A DNA stretch of 64,000 nucleotides, from assembly GCA_013397865.1 (NCBI GenBank), contig VZTI01002052.1:623787-687786 (forward strand), in the 5' to 3' direction. A program made the position numbers and the translations under genes. The notes under the pieces are model-generated. The model worked only from the letters and a program-made list of their open reading frames with translations, was not told where the DNA came from and did not search any database. The stretch is from Struthidea cinerea. Taxonomy: Eukaryota > Chordata > Aves > Passeriformes > Corcoracidae. Of this stretch, positions 13,101 through 28,100 are shown in pieces. Numbering within the stretch: position 1 is the first letter of the stretch; each line of letters opens with the position of its first letter.

Positions 13101-16100
13101 CAGTTTACTAAAACAGACACAATCTGTCCTCTTGATGCCGGATATCTTTGTTATAATTTTCTGTTGCCAAAGTATGATTTTGAAATAATTTTAGGCACAC
13201 TTTATACTACACATTAAATCTCTTTCCTTATCCATCTCTGCCAATCCCCTCACTATTTTTCATGCTTTACAGAAAAGTCTCTATACCGTCAGGCTGATTT
13301 CCTTTGTACTTGTTTTATCTCCTTTATCATTTCCATCTTTCATTTGTCTGATAAAACTGAAACTCTCATTATCTTTGGTTTAGCCACACCTGCCCTTCTT
13401 CCAACTTTACTTAAACTAAAAGGAAGTACATTTAGATTAGGTATTAGGAAGAAATTCTTTACTTTGAGGGTGGTGAGGGACTGGAACAGGTTGCCCAGAG
13501 AAGCTGTGGATGCTTCATCCCTGGAAATGTTCAAGGCCACGTTGGATGACGCTCTGAGCAACTTGGTCTAGCAGAAGGTGTCTCTGTCCATGGCAGAGGG
13601 GTTGAAATGAGATGGTCTTTAAGGGGGGAAGGCATGTTGTGCACGTGCATTCATTAGTAGTCTTCCAGAGCAACCACTTTGCTCACTGAAGCCCTACTGG
13701 GAAGCGGCAAGACATCCCTTACTGATGGGAAGTAGAGAATAAATCTTCTGCTTTCCCTTGTTTCCACATGTGGCCTGCACTTTTAGTTCATTAGGCTGCC
13801 TTTATTTTGATCCATGTGATCTTTTTCCATCTTCCTGTCTTATCGTGCTCCATCCTGCTGAGGATGGCAGTGATAAAGCAGCCCGGTGGGCACCTGACAT
13901 CCAGCCAAGATCAGCCCACCACAAGGTAACGATAAAGGTTTTCCAATAGCTACTCGTGACATCCGAAAAGGTATAGCCCACACAGCATTAAGTGACATCT
14001 CCACAGTCTCAGTGGTTTAGAAGCTGAGAAGCAGCTGTAACTCAAAATTCCCAAGCGAAGCTGTGATTATGAAAATGAGTTTATTGTTCAACTGACACTA
14101 TAAAACACACAGACAAAGGTATAATTATAATACTAATTAAGTTTTCAATGCTCCATCATTCCCTACACTATAAACTGGTATTTGCTATTCTTGGGATGAG
14201 AAAAACTGCTCAACAGCCACTTGCTATCCAGGCACATTCCATAAAAACCAAAGAGTGAAAAGCAAACAGTTTCCAAGATTCACCCACAACAGCTGTCACC
14301 CACAACAAAAGATATACTATTTTTGTGAATCAAAGGCTTTCACAGAAACCATCTGTTGCATTCTTATCTTAATGACTGCAAGATTGCTTTTCTGCATTGG
14401 AATATTATACAATTCTTCATTTCATTTACCTTACCACAAAGGTAGGTATTGTAAGTCTATATTGTGTCACCACTGAATTTAAGTTTCAAAGGGTATCTTA
14501 ACTACTTTAAGAGTTCTTTCAAGAATTCAACGAAAAAAGATGAATTTATTAATAAACAAAACTATCTAGAACAAACTTAATTTATTTTAATTGCTAGCTC
14601 CTTCAGGTGACAATGATTAAATCCCCATTTTCATGAGAAGAGAGAAGCACTAACATGAAAACATTTTTGCTTTACACCACACTCACGTTGAACAGTATTC
14701 TGCCTATTTAGTTTAGGGAAGAAGAACAGATAGGAATATATTCTGCCACCTGATAAATAAAACATCCTGAGCCTGAAAGTTAGACATTTGGCGACTGCTA
14801 CTGGTGCTAAGCTCTGCAGTGTCCAAGGGATGCCTGACAGTTAAAGTAACTGTTTAGACTACTCAAAACAAGAAATTAAGATAACAACACCCAGGAACAC
14901 ATCTTGGCATAGCATCTTCAAATTAGCTAAACATTTACAAAAAACCAAGGTAGCTTATTCTATTTTAGTTAACCATGGACTTCCTGAACGACTCAGAATG
15001 CTGTATCTCTAACGTGCTACAACACGTGCCTATACACACCCAAGATAATCAGATGTAACTACCACTTTTCCAGTCATTACACTCCAAAGAATAAAGAATG
15101 CCATAAAATCGTTTTTTTTCACAATCTGAAAGGTAAATATAGTTAATATATTTATGCTTATTTGAACATCTGGATATCACGTAAACTGGAATATTACTGT
15201 AAGTCTGAAGAAAATGAAAAGGTAGTGTTTGCCTGAAGTGTACCTGCACTTCCAGGACTTCAGCTTTTGCTTGGATTTCACATGTTAAGTTTACACAAAC
15301 TGATTCCATAATTTCACTAACATTGTTCTGCAAAATTTGTATTGTAATTAAAACTAGAGCAGATAAAATCTTTAGAGGATTTCTGGTTTGGTGGGTTTTT
15401 TTTCTTGTTGTTGTTGCTGTTGTTATTTTCTTTTAAAGCACATGAGGAAAAGACAATATTTTAAATTTCCCCTTCAATAGAAACAGAGGAAAACGGTTAT
15501 GGTGTTAACATATCTCCTAGTATTTTTTACAAAAATTCTCGATTCCCTGGCTGACGTAAGATCAATATATATTAAATCCGTGAAACAGAGTATTCTGGGA
15601 GTTCACAGTTCTTCTCCAAATGAATAGTCTTACCTTACAAGCAATTTCTGCAAAGGGACATTGCAAATCAGCATCACATCTGCAGTATAGAGTTACAATT
15701 TTTTTCAGGGAATTCCAGCCCTAGCTGAGTGCTGAACTCCTGTGCCTAACAACAATCTTCTATTTACTGCACCACTGTCAGTAAATACTGTGGATTTTTT
15801 TTCCTTGCTCCTTTTGGGAGCTCCCTTATTCTCAAACAATACTCAGAAAATAGGCCACTAGCAACCAGAGGCTGAAACCAGATTAATCTCTCCAGATTGT
15901 CTTGAAAAAAATCAAAGACAAAACTAAAAAATCAAATAAACCAAAATTACTCACTTTTTCATGGCCCAACCAGAGAAGGGGAAAATGATGCCTTTACGCC
16001 CAAAAGAACCTCTACTGTTCCATTTGCAGAGGTCTATATATCACTAAATGGAAATTATACTGTATGAGAGAGACTTGCAAGCTATAGGTAATCTTCCACA

Positions 16101-19100
16101 CACCAGACCCTTAAACAGGAACTTTTCTGGGTACCCAAAATACTACAGTTTACAGAGAAAAACCACTTCTTTTTTCTCTGTGTTTGCAATTGCTTTCTTT
16201 GATGATTAAAGACTGTATGCTGCCCTGGAAGAAAATATTACTTTCCTTTTCTGGATAGCTCCTTTGTTCTCAGTTCTCTCCTGAAACACTGGCTTCCTGG
16301 AAACTTGAAAAGACTACTCATTTGTGAGAGCAGAGCTACTGCACAGCATGGAGAAAAAAATGCAAAACTGAAGCTGGTTGAACTAAAAGGTGAGCACTTT
16401 GCCTGCCTTGAGCAAGAGAAAAGGTTTAAGCTGGTTTGGCTACTACCTATTTTAAGTATCTTTAAGAGAGCCACTGAATTGATCAGGGAGCTGGAGCACT
16501 TATCTTGTGAGGACAGGCTGAGAGCGTTGTTCAGCCTGTGGAAGAGAAGGCTCTGGGGAAACATTATAGCACCTTCCAGTACCTAAAGGGGGCCCAAAAA
16601 AAGCTGGAGGGCCCGCGAGGACATGTAGCATTAGGACAAAGGGGAATGGGTTTAAACTGAAAAGGCAGGTAGGCTTAGTTTAGATATTAGGAAGAAATTC
16701 TTTACTGTGAGGGTGATGAGGCACTGGCACAGGTTGCTGAGAGAAGCTGTGGATGTCTCATCCCTGAAGTTTTTATGACCAGGCTGGAGGGGGCTCTGAG
16801 CAGCCTGATTTAGTCACAGAAGCATTGGAATGAGATGGTCTTTAAAGTCCCTTTCAACCCAAATCATTCAATAATTCTGTGGTTCTACTACACTAAAAAA
16901 CCCCTTCTGCTCCAAGTGTAAACACACCCTGCTCTGTTCGGTCTCTGGTATACTCCACAGGGAAGATGCTGTCTGTTCATGAGCAGGAGTGATAAGGAGG
17001 GGGCAAGAGCTACACTTTACACAGATTTCTCCATTTCTGGTGAAACTACAGGTTTTGCAGAACAAGTATCACAGAGGTGGTCTGACACCAATGATTGCTG
17101 CCTTATTTGAAGACAGATGGAAATGACTAGAACCCTAAATGGGCAGCAGGAATGGCTGGTGGAAGTGGAAGGGGAACGACAAACCCCAGCAGCAACTGGT
17201 AGTGAAAGTACCTCCACCTACCTAAGAAACTGCAGCAATTACAACTCCCAAAAAAAAAAAAAGAGTCCCTACAGAAAGCCATGTTTTAATCATTCAAATT
17301 CCAGGCCTTCTGGCAATTAAGAAAAAAAAACTTCCTATTTTTATGCCTTTTCTTTAAATACATAATGTTCACGTTTTCTTTCAAGTTTTTTTAAAGCTTA
17401 CTCTCTTTCCATCCAAAATGACTGTTTTGCCTAGAAAAGCAAATGCCACACTGCTGAGGGGCAAGGTGGGGAGAGCAGGAAAGTTTGAGACCCCTTGAAA
17501 GGCTTTTATTTTGTACACCAGCATACAGACTGACAGTGCTGAAATCTGCCTTGTGACCAGATGCTGACAAATTTCTCTCCTATTTTCTCCAGCAAACAGT
17601 TCAAAATCACAAATGCAATTAAGAAAGAGTAATCAAGAGGACAGGAAAGAGTTAAAAAGAAAAATGTAGTATCTCCCAATAAAAATATTCATTTTATAAA
17701 TTATGTTACATACTAAAAGAGAATGCTCTTAAAACATTTTAAGGACAAAAATATGGGCAGACAACTCATCAACAACCACGACAGAAAGAATGGGATATCT
17801 GATACAGTAATTCCCAAAGCAGACAGGTACAATAGGACAAGCTTTCCACAGAATCATGGAATTGTCAGGGTTGGAAGGGACCTCTAAAGATCATCCAGTC
17901 CAACCCTCCTGCCAAGGCAGGGTCACCTGCGGCAGATGACACAGGAATTCACCCAGGAGGATTTTGAACATCTCCAGAGAGGAAGACTCCACAATCTCCC
18001 TGGGCAGTCCGTAAAGTTTAGACACAAAATACCACAGAAAACCACTGAATTCTGGATATAAACCACTGTTTATCTCAATCACCAAAGAAATCTGGTCCAA
18101 CTGCTGCAGTATCTAGGCACAACCACATGTTAATATGAATAGCAGAAGGCTTCAATTCATGTTTGTTGCTGCTTGTTATTGTCTGGATCAAAATGTGTTT
18201 GGTTTACAGGTCAAGTATTCTCTCTCATACATCACTTAAAATACAACCTAAATGCTTATTTTCGGTGTAAAGAAGTCCATAAAACTTCACAGGGGGACAC
18301 TTGCACAACCTTCTTGTACTGGAATTAACCTCAGGCTCACAAACAAGCAGTTTTTCCCTTTCTATCTCACATTCAACTTCAATATGCAAGTGAAGGAAAT
18401 TAAGAGACTATTTTAGTGATGATGAACAAAGAGAACAGAATCCTGTTCCATTCTTCAATATTAAGTCTGAAACACTATTTGAAGAAAGATAAAAGGGTGT
18501 TGAGGGGAGTATTTCACAAATCTGGAAGAAAACATCCCTCATTCCTCTTTTCAAACTAGATAAATGTTTTAAGCTGTTAGGCACCCAGATGAATTTTCCA
18601 TGACAGCAGTGAAAGGTGAAGGCAGTAGTAAGTGTTCTCATTTATTTCTTCTGTTCTTTTTTGACCTTGTTTTTCAAACAAACACACACTGATGTCATGT
18701 TTTGTTCCACAATCATGCACTGATTAAAACCATATTACTTGTAAAATGGGCAGGTTTTCCAAGTCACAATTTTTCACTCTTTTCCTCCGTATATTAAACT
18801 GAAAATAAACGTGTAAGATATCCACTAAGGTTGCACAAGTGAACACTCAAGAGAAAGACAGAGTATGCAAAACCACAATATGAGAGATGGGCAAGATGCT
18901 GTTCTACAGCAACAGAAAAACGTAAATATTTTCGGGTTTACAGGAGTGCATTACCCACAAACTTCCATGCAGAAGGAAGCATACAGATTTGAAAGGACAT
19001 TTCAACACTTTTAATTTCCTCTCTTTTAGGTGTTAGAATTGATAGATGTATTCTCATTCAAACTTGCATGTTATTAAACTCAGCTTGGCCCAGATTCACA

Positions 19101-22100
19101 CAATCTGAGTTTCTAAATGTCATGCATCTAAATACGGAAAACACTTACTTCAGACTTCCTATACAGCCTTCAAAACTAAGCAAATAACTCAAGAAGAAAA
19201 ATCAGTATACCAAAAAACCAAAATCATTTGGAAACCTCTCCTCTTCATGAATTATTCCAGAAAGTGCAAAGCATCTGAATTCCTAGCATAGATGCCTTGA
19301 TTATATTGGATTAATCAGGGCATATGTGTCTGTATTATCTACATTTCTGGTCTGAAGATAAAGGAAAATATTCTGGAAAACAGGAAGATGCATGCAAACA
19401 CTGGTATGAATTATCTGGGCTGGCACTCCCACAAAATACCCAAAATATCTGTTATTCATGGAAAAACATAGATAACTATAACTGCATGATAAATGCAGAA
19501 AACCTTCAAAATTAACAGAAATATTGGAAGGGCCCTACAAAATGATATTGTTCCTAGTTAGCCTTTAATTTAGGTAAGTCAAAACGGTGCAGAACTTGCA
19601 ACTTGAATTTTAAGTATAGGAAGATCATCGAGATGTTATTCTTTCCTTTAGTGAACTAAGAGGTATTGCTTCAGTGCGTACTCAAGAATTAAAAGGTGCT
19701 TTAAGTAGATGAACTTCCTTTCAAATACCTACAGGAAGTAAATGTAACTGTTCAATATGGAAGTAATACTGTGGCTAGTTCCTCCCAATGTCATCTAAAT
19801 AACAGATTCGTGTAATTTTTTCTTATGATCTAAACCTAAGCATTTTGTCAGGTTCAACCAGCAAGGGAAAAGACCTTACATTAAAACTTAACTGTCATTA
19901 CACTAAAACATAACTGCCTAAAAAGAATAAATTTCTAATGTTATTATAGGTAAGATACAACGTATTTTATTAGACGATGGGTCAAATGGTAACTCAGAGA
20001 CTGTGGCATGACACAACAGGTAACATCGATTAACTCTCCCGTTCCCTTTCACGCCACTTACCAGCACATCCTTTTCTGAAAAGACTCCAATGGCTTAGCA
20101 GTTTAGAAAAGGTATTACAAACAGAATCTCAGCATGATTGCAAGCACCTTTTTTAGATATAAACACCATACTTCTGAAGTACAGCAAAAAGCCTGCTTGA
20201 TCTGTCTTCTGGGGGCTACTTTTAGATAGATGTCAGGAAGTTGCTATTTTTCATCTAGATTCCAATATCTCATTTAGATAAATTTCTAAATTTGTAACAA
20301 GCCTTTGATTTATGAAGTCATAGTTTATATTAATGGTTATGATCTGGGAATTGTTCTCACAATATATACTGAAGAAATTCTCTTGAGCCTTTTCTAAACC
20401 AAGTTATTATCATTGATAAAACTGATTTAAATCTAAAATTGCCTGGAGTCATTCAAGTTTCCTCTGCAGTTTCTGGGAGACAGGTTTACTTAAGCTGAGT
20501 GTTCCAGTTACATTCCACTCACATAACCACCCACCTGTTTGATCTTTATCTTCTCAGTTTCAAATGCGTATAAATACTTCATATTTGCTGAAACAGTATG
20601 TACAACTGCCACATACCACCAAAAAGCACATGTGTTCAGTCAAGCCACAGTTTTACTACAGTAAAAAAATACAAAACATTACTGCTACCTGCCATGTTAG
20701 GAATGAAAAAAATCTCTAGCATCTCCAGTCAGGCATATCCTCTATTAAGGTTATTCTTTACAGCTGAATAGAGTACTTTGTTTTAACATAATGGAATACT
20801 TCCATTTATTCTGCAACAGTAAAACAGCTCATACAACCATACATCAGCTGACAATGAGGAAAAACAAAACAAACTCTGAAAGCTCTGTTCAGGTTGGTAG
20901 GTTTCCAAACCATAGCTCAATTATAAAATCAGAAAGGACAAATAATTGTGAACTTTTAAGTATCTGGAGTAGAAGCGCCAAATGTTTAGTTCAGATGCAA
21001 ACAGGCATTCACCTACTTTACATTCAGCGTGTGTAGAATTTTGTACCACAGATTCCATGTGGGATTTCTACCACAAGGAATATGCCATAAAAGACACCCA
21101 TGAAAGAATCCAAAACCAAAACATAGGATGCATGACCAGAATGAACTTAACATTCGTTAATGCATAACGTTTTTCAGCCTGCTACCCAGTTCACTTAATT
21201 ACTTACATTAAACTTGCTCCAAAACATCTTTTATCTAAACTATACAGACACTCTATCATTATCACCATTTGGCAAACTTTAGGGAAAAAGAGCACGAAGT
21301 TCTTTCACCTGACTCACAAAGAGAAACCATGAACACTCAGATGTTTTTCACTCTTTAAAATAGCTTTACTGTTCTCTAGATCTAGCCTCTGTCTTAAAAT
21401 AAAAGTACTTATGAAGTATCTTACAATTCAGAAACATGTACAAAGTTAAACATGTTTTTTCAAAAACATATTCCTCCCCTCCATTTAAAGAGTCAGTGAT
21501 AATATTAAGCCTTTGTAATTCATGCAGCAAAAACCAATTTTAGCTACATGCACTTCTACAAAAGTACATTAAAATTATGCATGCAGTAGAATAAGTATTA
21601 AAGCTTCTTTTGCAAATTGCATAAGCAGTGAAATTAAGTCCATCAGCAGCAATACACTTAAGATTCTAATTCTGGACTCATCAAAACTTTAAAAAAACAA
21701 CATAACCAATAGATGATCAATATTTGGCACTGCTATCTAAAGTAGATATAGTATTACTACAACTGAAATAAAATGCATTTTTCCTCTTATCAAAAAAGAG
21801 CCTTATGCTCATCTTAAGACTTCTGGTGAACATGTTAGCATAAAATTTCACAAGCATCAGGATGATACAACCTCTATACCAGTATAACAGCAATCTCATA
21901 AGCAAGGCATCTCTTTTAAATTCTTTGTGGTTTAATGACCAAAATTAAAACAATACACCATTGGTGTAGACCAATCCTTGACCTTTGACTGTGCAATTTA
22001 TTTCACTCATACATACCTCAGTTTCCTCACCTGAAAAAATGTGAATAAGTAATACCTTTTTCAATGAATCTGCTGTTAGTTTTTCAGCAATGTTGGTGAA

Positions 22101-25100
22101 GTTTTTCACATTCCCTAGGGATCCTGTTGTTCTTAGCAAACACACTACAGTCAGCAAACTAAACAATTACAGCTTGAGAGAGAGATGTTCACAGACTCCA
22201 CTTCTCAACAGTTCTCCAACTGTTATTGTAAAACGTGTTCATTCAAATGCTTACTTCAGGATCTTGAGAGACAGAACTTTATGCAAAACATCCCACCTAG
22301 TGACAATGACTGCTGTTGTCTACAAACTTACCAAATAATTAGGGTAAGGAATTTAAAGTGTATGTGTGTGTTTGTCAGCTAGCCATGAAAAGAAGATCTG
22401 CAACCACAGGGCGAAGGTAGGGGGACGAGGGTTAAAAATTACAGCATGCCTCTGTTACTGCAGGAAGGAAGAACAATTTCCTATGTAGCTTCCACAGCTG
22501 GTTCCAATTCTATTACTGTTTCGATTACTAATTCTCCCATGCCACCCATAAATTACCTTCAAAACATTAACATTTAAGCTCTCTTATAGCAGCACAATTT
22601 TATGTAATGTGACATGAGAATAAATTGCTAAGTGACTTTAACTATGCATCTGGAAAGAGGAAAAGATACATTTATATTGTATGGACTTGACATCCATGCT
22701 TGGAAGAAACACACCTTCCTTCATGCTTCACCCAGGCATATTCTTTTATCTAAAGCTTCTGGCAGAGAAAGCAGTGCATTAAGGCCAGATTATGTACTTC
22801 ATATTGCTAAAATGGTTGTAATGCCCAACAACACTGCAATAATTTTCAAAATGTTCAAGGCAAGTACTAAGCACTAGGTTAAAAATGGTAACTAGTGAGA
22901 ATATCCTGGTGTTATTTGTAATTATAAAGCAAATAATTGTTAAATGTTGTGCCCAACAATTACAAAACATGCTTGCCTTCTATGCATTTATATGGTACAT
23001 TTCACTATAGTACCTGTATATGTTGAAATCCCTCCAGCATATTGTATCAAAAATACGATTTCCATACATGTAATGTAGTCTGAAAATTCCAAAGGATTAC
23101 AACTAAATCTGACAGGACACACAGCTAGACAGAGAGCCATTTATTTCCACAACGCAATCAAACTATAATTGTTCAGTATGGCTCAGTTCTGGGTTATACA
23201 GGAAAAGAACAAAGACCTCAAACACATCTTTCAGTGGAATGTTGCCTATGTTAAATCCAATGCTTATTAGGTCATTCCTCAAGGAGCCTGAGATATAAGA
23301 GTATACAGAAGCAATGCTTTCACTTTTTAACCCAGACTAAGATAAAGATCCATTGTCTTGACAACAGACAACACTTTAGCTGTGTGCATGGAAAAAGAAC
23401 ACAAAAATTCAACATCATACCTTACTGAAATGCCTCATTTCACAGATTTTTACTGACATCATTTAAGATCTCATACATCTTTCTTCCTTCGTAACATACA
23501 GAAAATGTAGATTAGATACAACCTATGATACCTGTCCTTATTCAACAAGTTTCTTGATCTTCACAAGGAGTTGCTGCTGATACTCCATACTCTACAAATA
23601 TTACTTGAGTTACAGGAAAAATCTTCCTTTACAATCTGAAATTCAAGTTTGGATTATATGACTCAAATGAAATTGCTATTGACTGTATACATAATAAACT
23701 TGTTAACCTAGTTGAAATGGATTAACAACAACATGAATCTTCAACTTAGTCTTAACAGACAGTTACCAATATATTTTTAGTTCATACAAAGATGGCAACT
23801 TCAGATATTCAGATGAAGCTCTACAATTACTTTCTTTGCAAGAGTCAGGAAAGAAAAGCACAGTCCATAGATATAAAGAACTCCAGATTTCAGACCACAT
23901 ATTTACCACATATCTACTGTAAAATTTTCAATACGACAATTGCTTTTGTGCTTCTATGTTTTAAATAGGATAAAATGTCCCATCTGACAGGTGTGCTACC
24001 CTGATACTCCAGTAAATATAGCAGGTTTGTTAATTGAGCCACTCAGATTCCACCAAGACAGAAACCATTACTAATGCCTATTATTGATAAAGAATCATTG
24101 AATAGTTTAGTTGATAGGGACCTGTAAAGGCTATCTAGTCCAATGCCCCTGCAATGAACAGGGATATCTTTAACTAGATCCAGTTGCACAGACCTCTGTT
24201 CAACCTGGTCTTGAATTCCGTTTCCAGGGATGGGGCATGTACCATGTCTCTCTGGGTGACCTTTTCCAGCGTTTTACTGGACACAGCATAAAAAACCTTC
24301 TATCTAAGATAAATCAACACTCTTTCAGCTCAATGCCATGACCCCTTGCTCAATAACTACAGACCCTGCTAAAATGTTTGTCCCCATCTTTCCCATGGGG
24401 CTCCTTTCTTTAGGTACTGGAAGGCTGCAATAAGGTCTCCTCAGTGCCTTCCCTTCTCCAGGTCCCAATTCTCTCAGCCTTTTCGTCATAAGGTGCTGCA
24501 GTCCTCTAAGCATCTTTGTGGCCCTTCCCTGGACTCAAGCTGAAAGGTCTATGTCCTTCTTTTGCTGGGGACTGGCAGAATCCCCTCCCTCCCCTGCTGC
24601 CCACGGTGCTCTGGATGCAGCCCAGGACACATTTGGCTTTTGGGGCTGCAAGCACACATTGCCAGGTCATTTCCAGCTTCTCATTGCCAAGTCCTTATTG
24701 GCAGGGCTGCTCTCCATGCCTTTGTCCTTCAGGGATGCAAAAACAAACAAAAAAAGCCCCACAACAGGGGTCAAAAAATAACAAGCTTTGTGTGTAATGC
24801 TTAAGTTACAAGTGTGGTCTCGCTGTCGTTGAGAAAACAGATACATGGTATTTCATACCTCCTGGCTGACTGATTGGGGAGGTTCCTAGGGAATGCATGA
24901 TTCCGTAATTACTGTTTCCATTAAAAAAGCAAGCTCAAAAATCCTCCAGCAGTTCTTCCCCTGTAACAAGCAAGTCCAATATGCTATTCTATCAAAAGAG
25001 AAACAATAGTACAAAATACGCCAAAAATGTGCGTGAGAGAAGCAGCGAGCTTATAAACACTTATTGGCTTTTCACAGGAAAGGATGAAGTGGTGGGAAGG

Positions 25101-28100
25101 AACATATGACCCACAAAATAATCTGAATCAAATGCAGTCCAAGATTTTTCGCTCATATTTGTTCAAATTCCCTGTTATGGACATATTCCAGACAACTCAT
25201 AAGGAAGCCAAAACAAGGATTCCCAATTTTGCATAGTTTGCTGCACTTGGGCAGAATTTAACTCCTGTTTGTAGAACTCATTCTGTAAGCCCAAATTCTT
25301 CACATAAACCTCATGTTTGACATCCCCCCTGGATGTGTGATCCACAAAATGACATGGTTTAGTTCTGAAACTAATGCCATCTCACATAACACCTACTGCT
25401 GTCCCAGACTCGACTGTTTCCCAAGCCCCTTAAGAATTTACATTTCACCTCTTGGGAGCCACACAAAATGGACAGTAGATATGCTTACGAATCAAACTGT
25501 TTTGCAACGAGTTTTTCAATGCCATTATTACGTTCACAGAAAAATGGCAAAGTACGGGTCACTTGAAGGCACTTTTCTTTACCTTCTCACTGTCAGAATT
25601 TACGAGGCCTTCCGTCTCATACATTTCAGATACTCTGGATCCTCAGTTCATTTAGCTGCCACAAGTAATATCCAGACTGAGACAGCAAAACTGGATCTCT
25701 TTGTAGAGAATGATGGCAATTCCTCATCTTTAGATTCCTCTCATGAGATCTGATAAACCACCACAGACAGGGAGAAACCTCCTTTATTTAAGGAGTAAAA
25801 TTAGGGAGTTTAGTATTCATTTCACAAATCAATTCTTTAAGAAATGACTATGTAGGGCAATCTATCAAAATGGGAAAACCTTTAAAATGCAGAAACCCTG
25901 ACACTGGGTAAGTTGTTCCTACCTGTGAACCACTTACCCTTAGAATTTCAGTGTAATACAGAACTAAAAAAAATAGAGAAAGCAAAAGAATCCTGCTTTT
26001 AAAACACAAACATCAATTTGAGACAAACAGGTACAAAAATGATCAAAACGCACTATAAGTTACTCACGCATTCTGAAATCCTCACAGTCACTATGATACT
26101 GAACAATTCCAGTAGCACAGACCATAGGTGAGGGAATAAGCTTGAAAGAGTGAGCAAATGCATATAAATAGATTTTTGCAGCTGGTTGTGGATATCAAGG
26201 ACTTACAAGTATCTATTAATACTGACAGGGACCAGGCAGATAGAAATTGCACTATCAAAATTTTGCACAATGAAATGAGTGGGAGAGGTCTAAGACACTG
26301 GAATTTTTTCATACGGTTACATATTTGCTCCAAGATGATATTTACTGTTCAAGTATCCACACACTTGCACTTAAAGAACTCAAATAATCAATAAGCTATA
26401 ATGCAAACTGCATGCAACTTAACCTATCCACCCCAAAGGATGAAAGACCTGAGATGACCTTCTTAGAACTTGCAATTACAACAAGGTATGGTATGTTAAG
26501 CCTAACGCTTACACAGTAAGCCCTTCTCACTGCAGAAGTGCCAAGCTGAGAGATTATTGTCAGTGTGCATGCCTTTTAGCAAGAACGGCACACAGCAAGG
26601 TCAAGCAGTGCATCGTCAGGGGCTGCCACACAGTGTTTTCAAAGCCCCTACAAAATCTAAAGCTGGGTTATTTTCTTTGAAGAAAGATGAGTTGCTACAG
26701 GTTAAATCAAATATTATTTATTCAACTTATTTCAAATAGAAACATTCTGCACATGTTTGGATTCACATCAGCTCACAGCCCTCAAGACAAACTTCCTAAC
26801 AGAGAAAGCCTAAATCTACCAATGATTTTTCTTTAAGATGATCTGTGCCTCAAACACTCCTGATTTAATTTTCTTTATCTACAAAAACTTCAATACCTAC
26901 AAGGAGTTTTGAACCAAAACCAAAGGAAGTTCTAGGAAGTTCTAGTTACTGGGAAATTCTCCTGCTCAATTTACTTCTGAAAATGAGCCAATTACCTTAG
27001 TAGCTATGTAATCATAAGAGAAAACACAGCATAAAAAATAGTTCTTCATTTACATCTAAATTTGTTTAAAATGCTCCAAAAAAATATATATCACTAACAA
27101 ATATTCCAAAAAGGTGAACACATAAGAATTGCCAAGGTTGACTCCAGAAGAAAAAGAAAAATCTTCTCACTATATTTGGAAAGCAAGTAGGTTTAAAAAA
27201 ATACATAACCATCAGAAGAAAAAACAAATCTGCAATCCCATGTTTTCCATTTCTTTTTCTCTCCATGCTTTGGAAATTTTCAATAGGTTAAAGTATTACT
27301 CAGAGTAACATGAACTCTTCTTTAGACACCCATCCACAAGACACAGCTAGACACAAAATTTTCCCAGAGAACTTCAGTAATTTCTGTGATATTCTCCCAC
27401 CCACTCAAACTTGGTTGCAGAGTCCATCACGAGCATACTCCCTAGAAGTATTAGACAGAGTTGCAGCTTCCATTAGTTCCTACACTGTGAGATAATTCTT
27501 AAGAGGTAAACTAATGCAAATTGCATTGAACGATAAAGTCATATTTTTAGAGTTATATATTTTACAGGATAGGACTAGTTTTCATGCCTATCATGTGAAT
27601 TGGGCAGATGCTTATTTAAAATAGCCTTATAAATAGCATAGTTACAACTGATTTAGATTTAGTGACATTTATTTTACTCAAGGGAATTAATATTTCTGCT
27701 GAAAATGCATTGAATTATTTTACTACTGCTCATTCGTTGAAGCACTGAATGCAGTTTCTTATTGGGACAACAAGACTTTGAGAAATCACAGGAAACTACC
27801 ATTAGGCCTCTCATAAATTCACTGTCTATTCAATGTATTGTAATAGTCTTCCCTAAGAAAAATATTTTATGGACAGCAACTAGACTAAGCTTCACAGCAT
27901 TAATTTACAGATAATTGAAAGGATCTACCTTTAAAATTGCAGTTGTCCAATGCAGAAACTTTACTACTTACCACTTGTCCAATGCAGAAACTTTACTACT
28001 TACAGGCTTGCACTGTCACAAACATAAACATTTGTTATTTTAAAAATACATTTTTCAGAAATTCCTTTACAGAAAGGAGAAAAATATGACAGAGTCACAA

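Noticed and set aside
25313..25753. 146-codon open frame in WDR70 intron 5
   Set aside because: It resembles no known family, has no splice or promoter context, and a frame of this length can occur by chance in 25 kb of intron.
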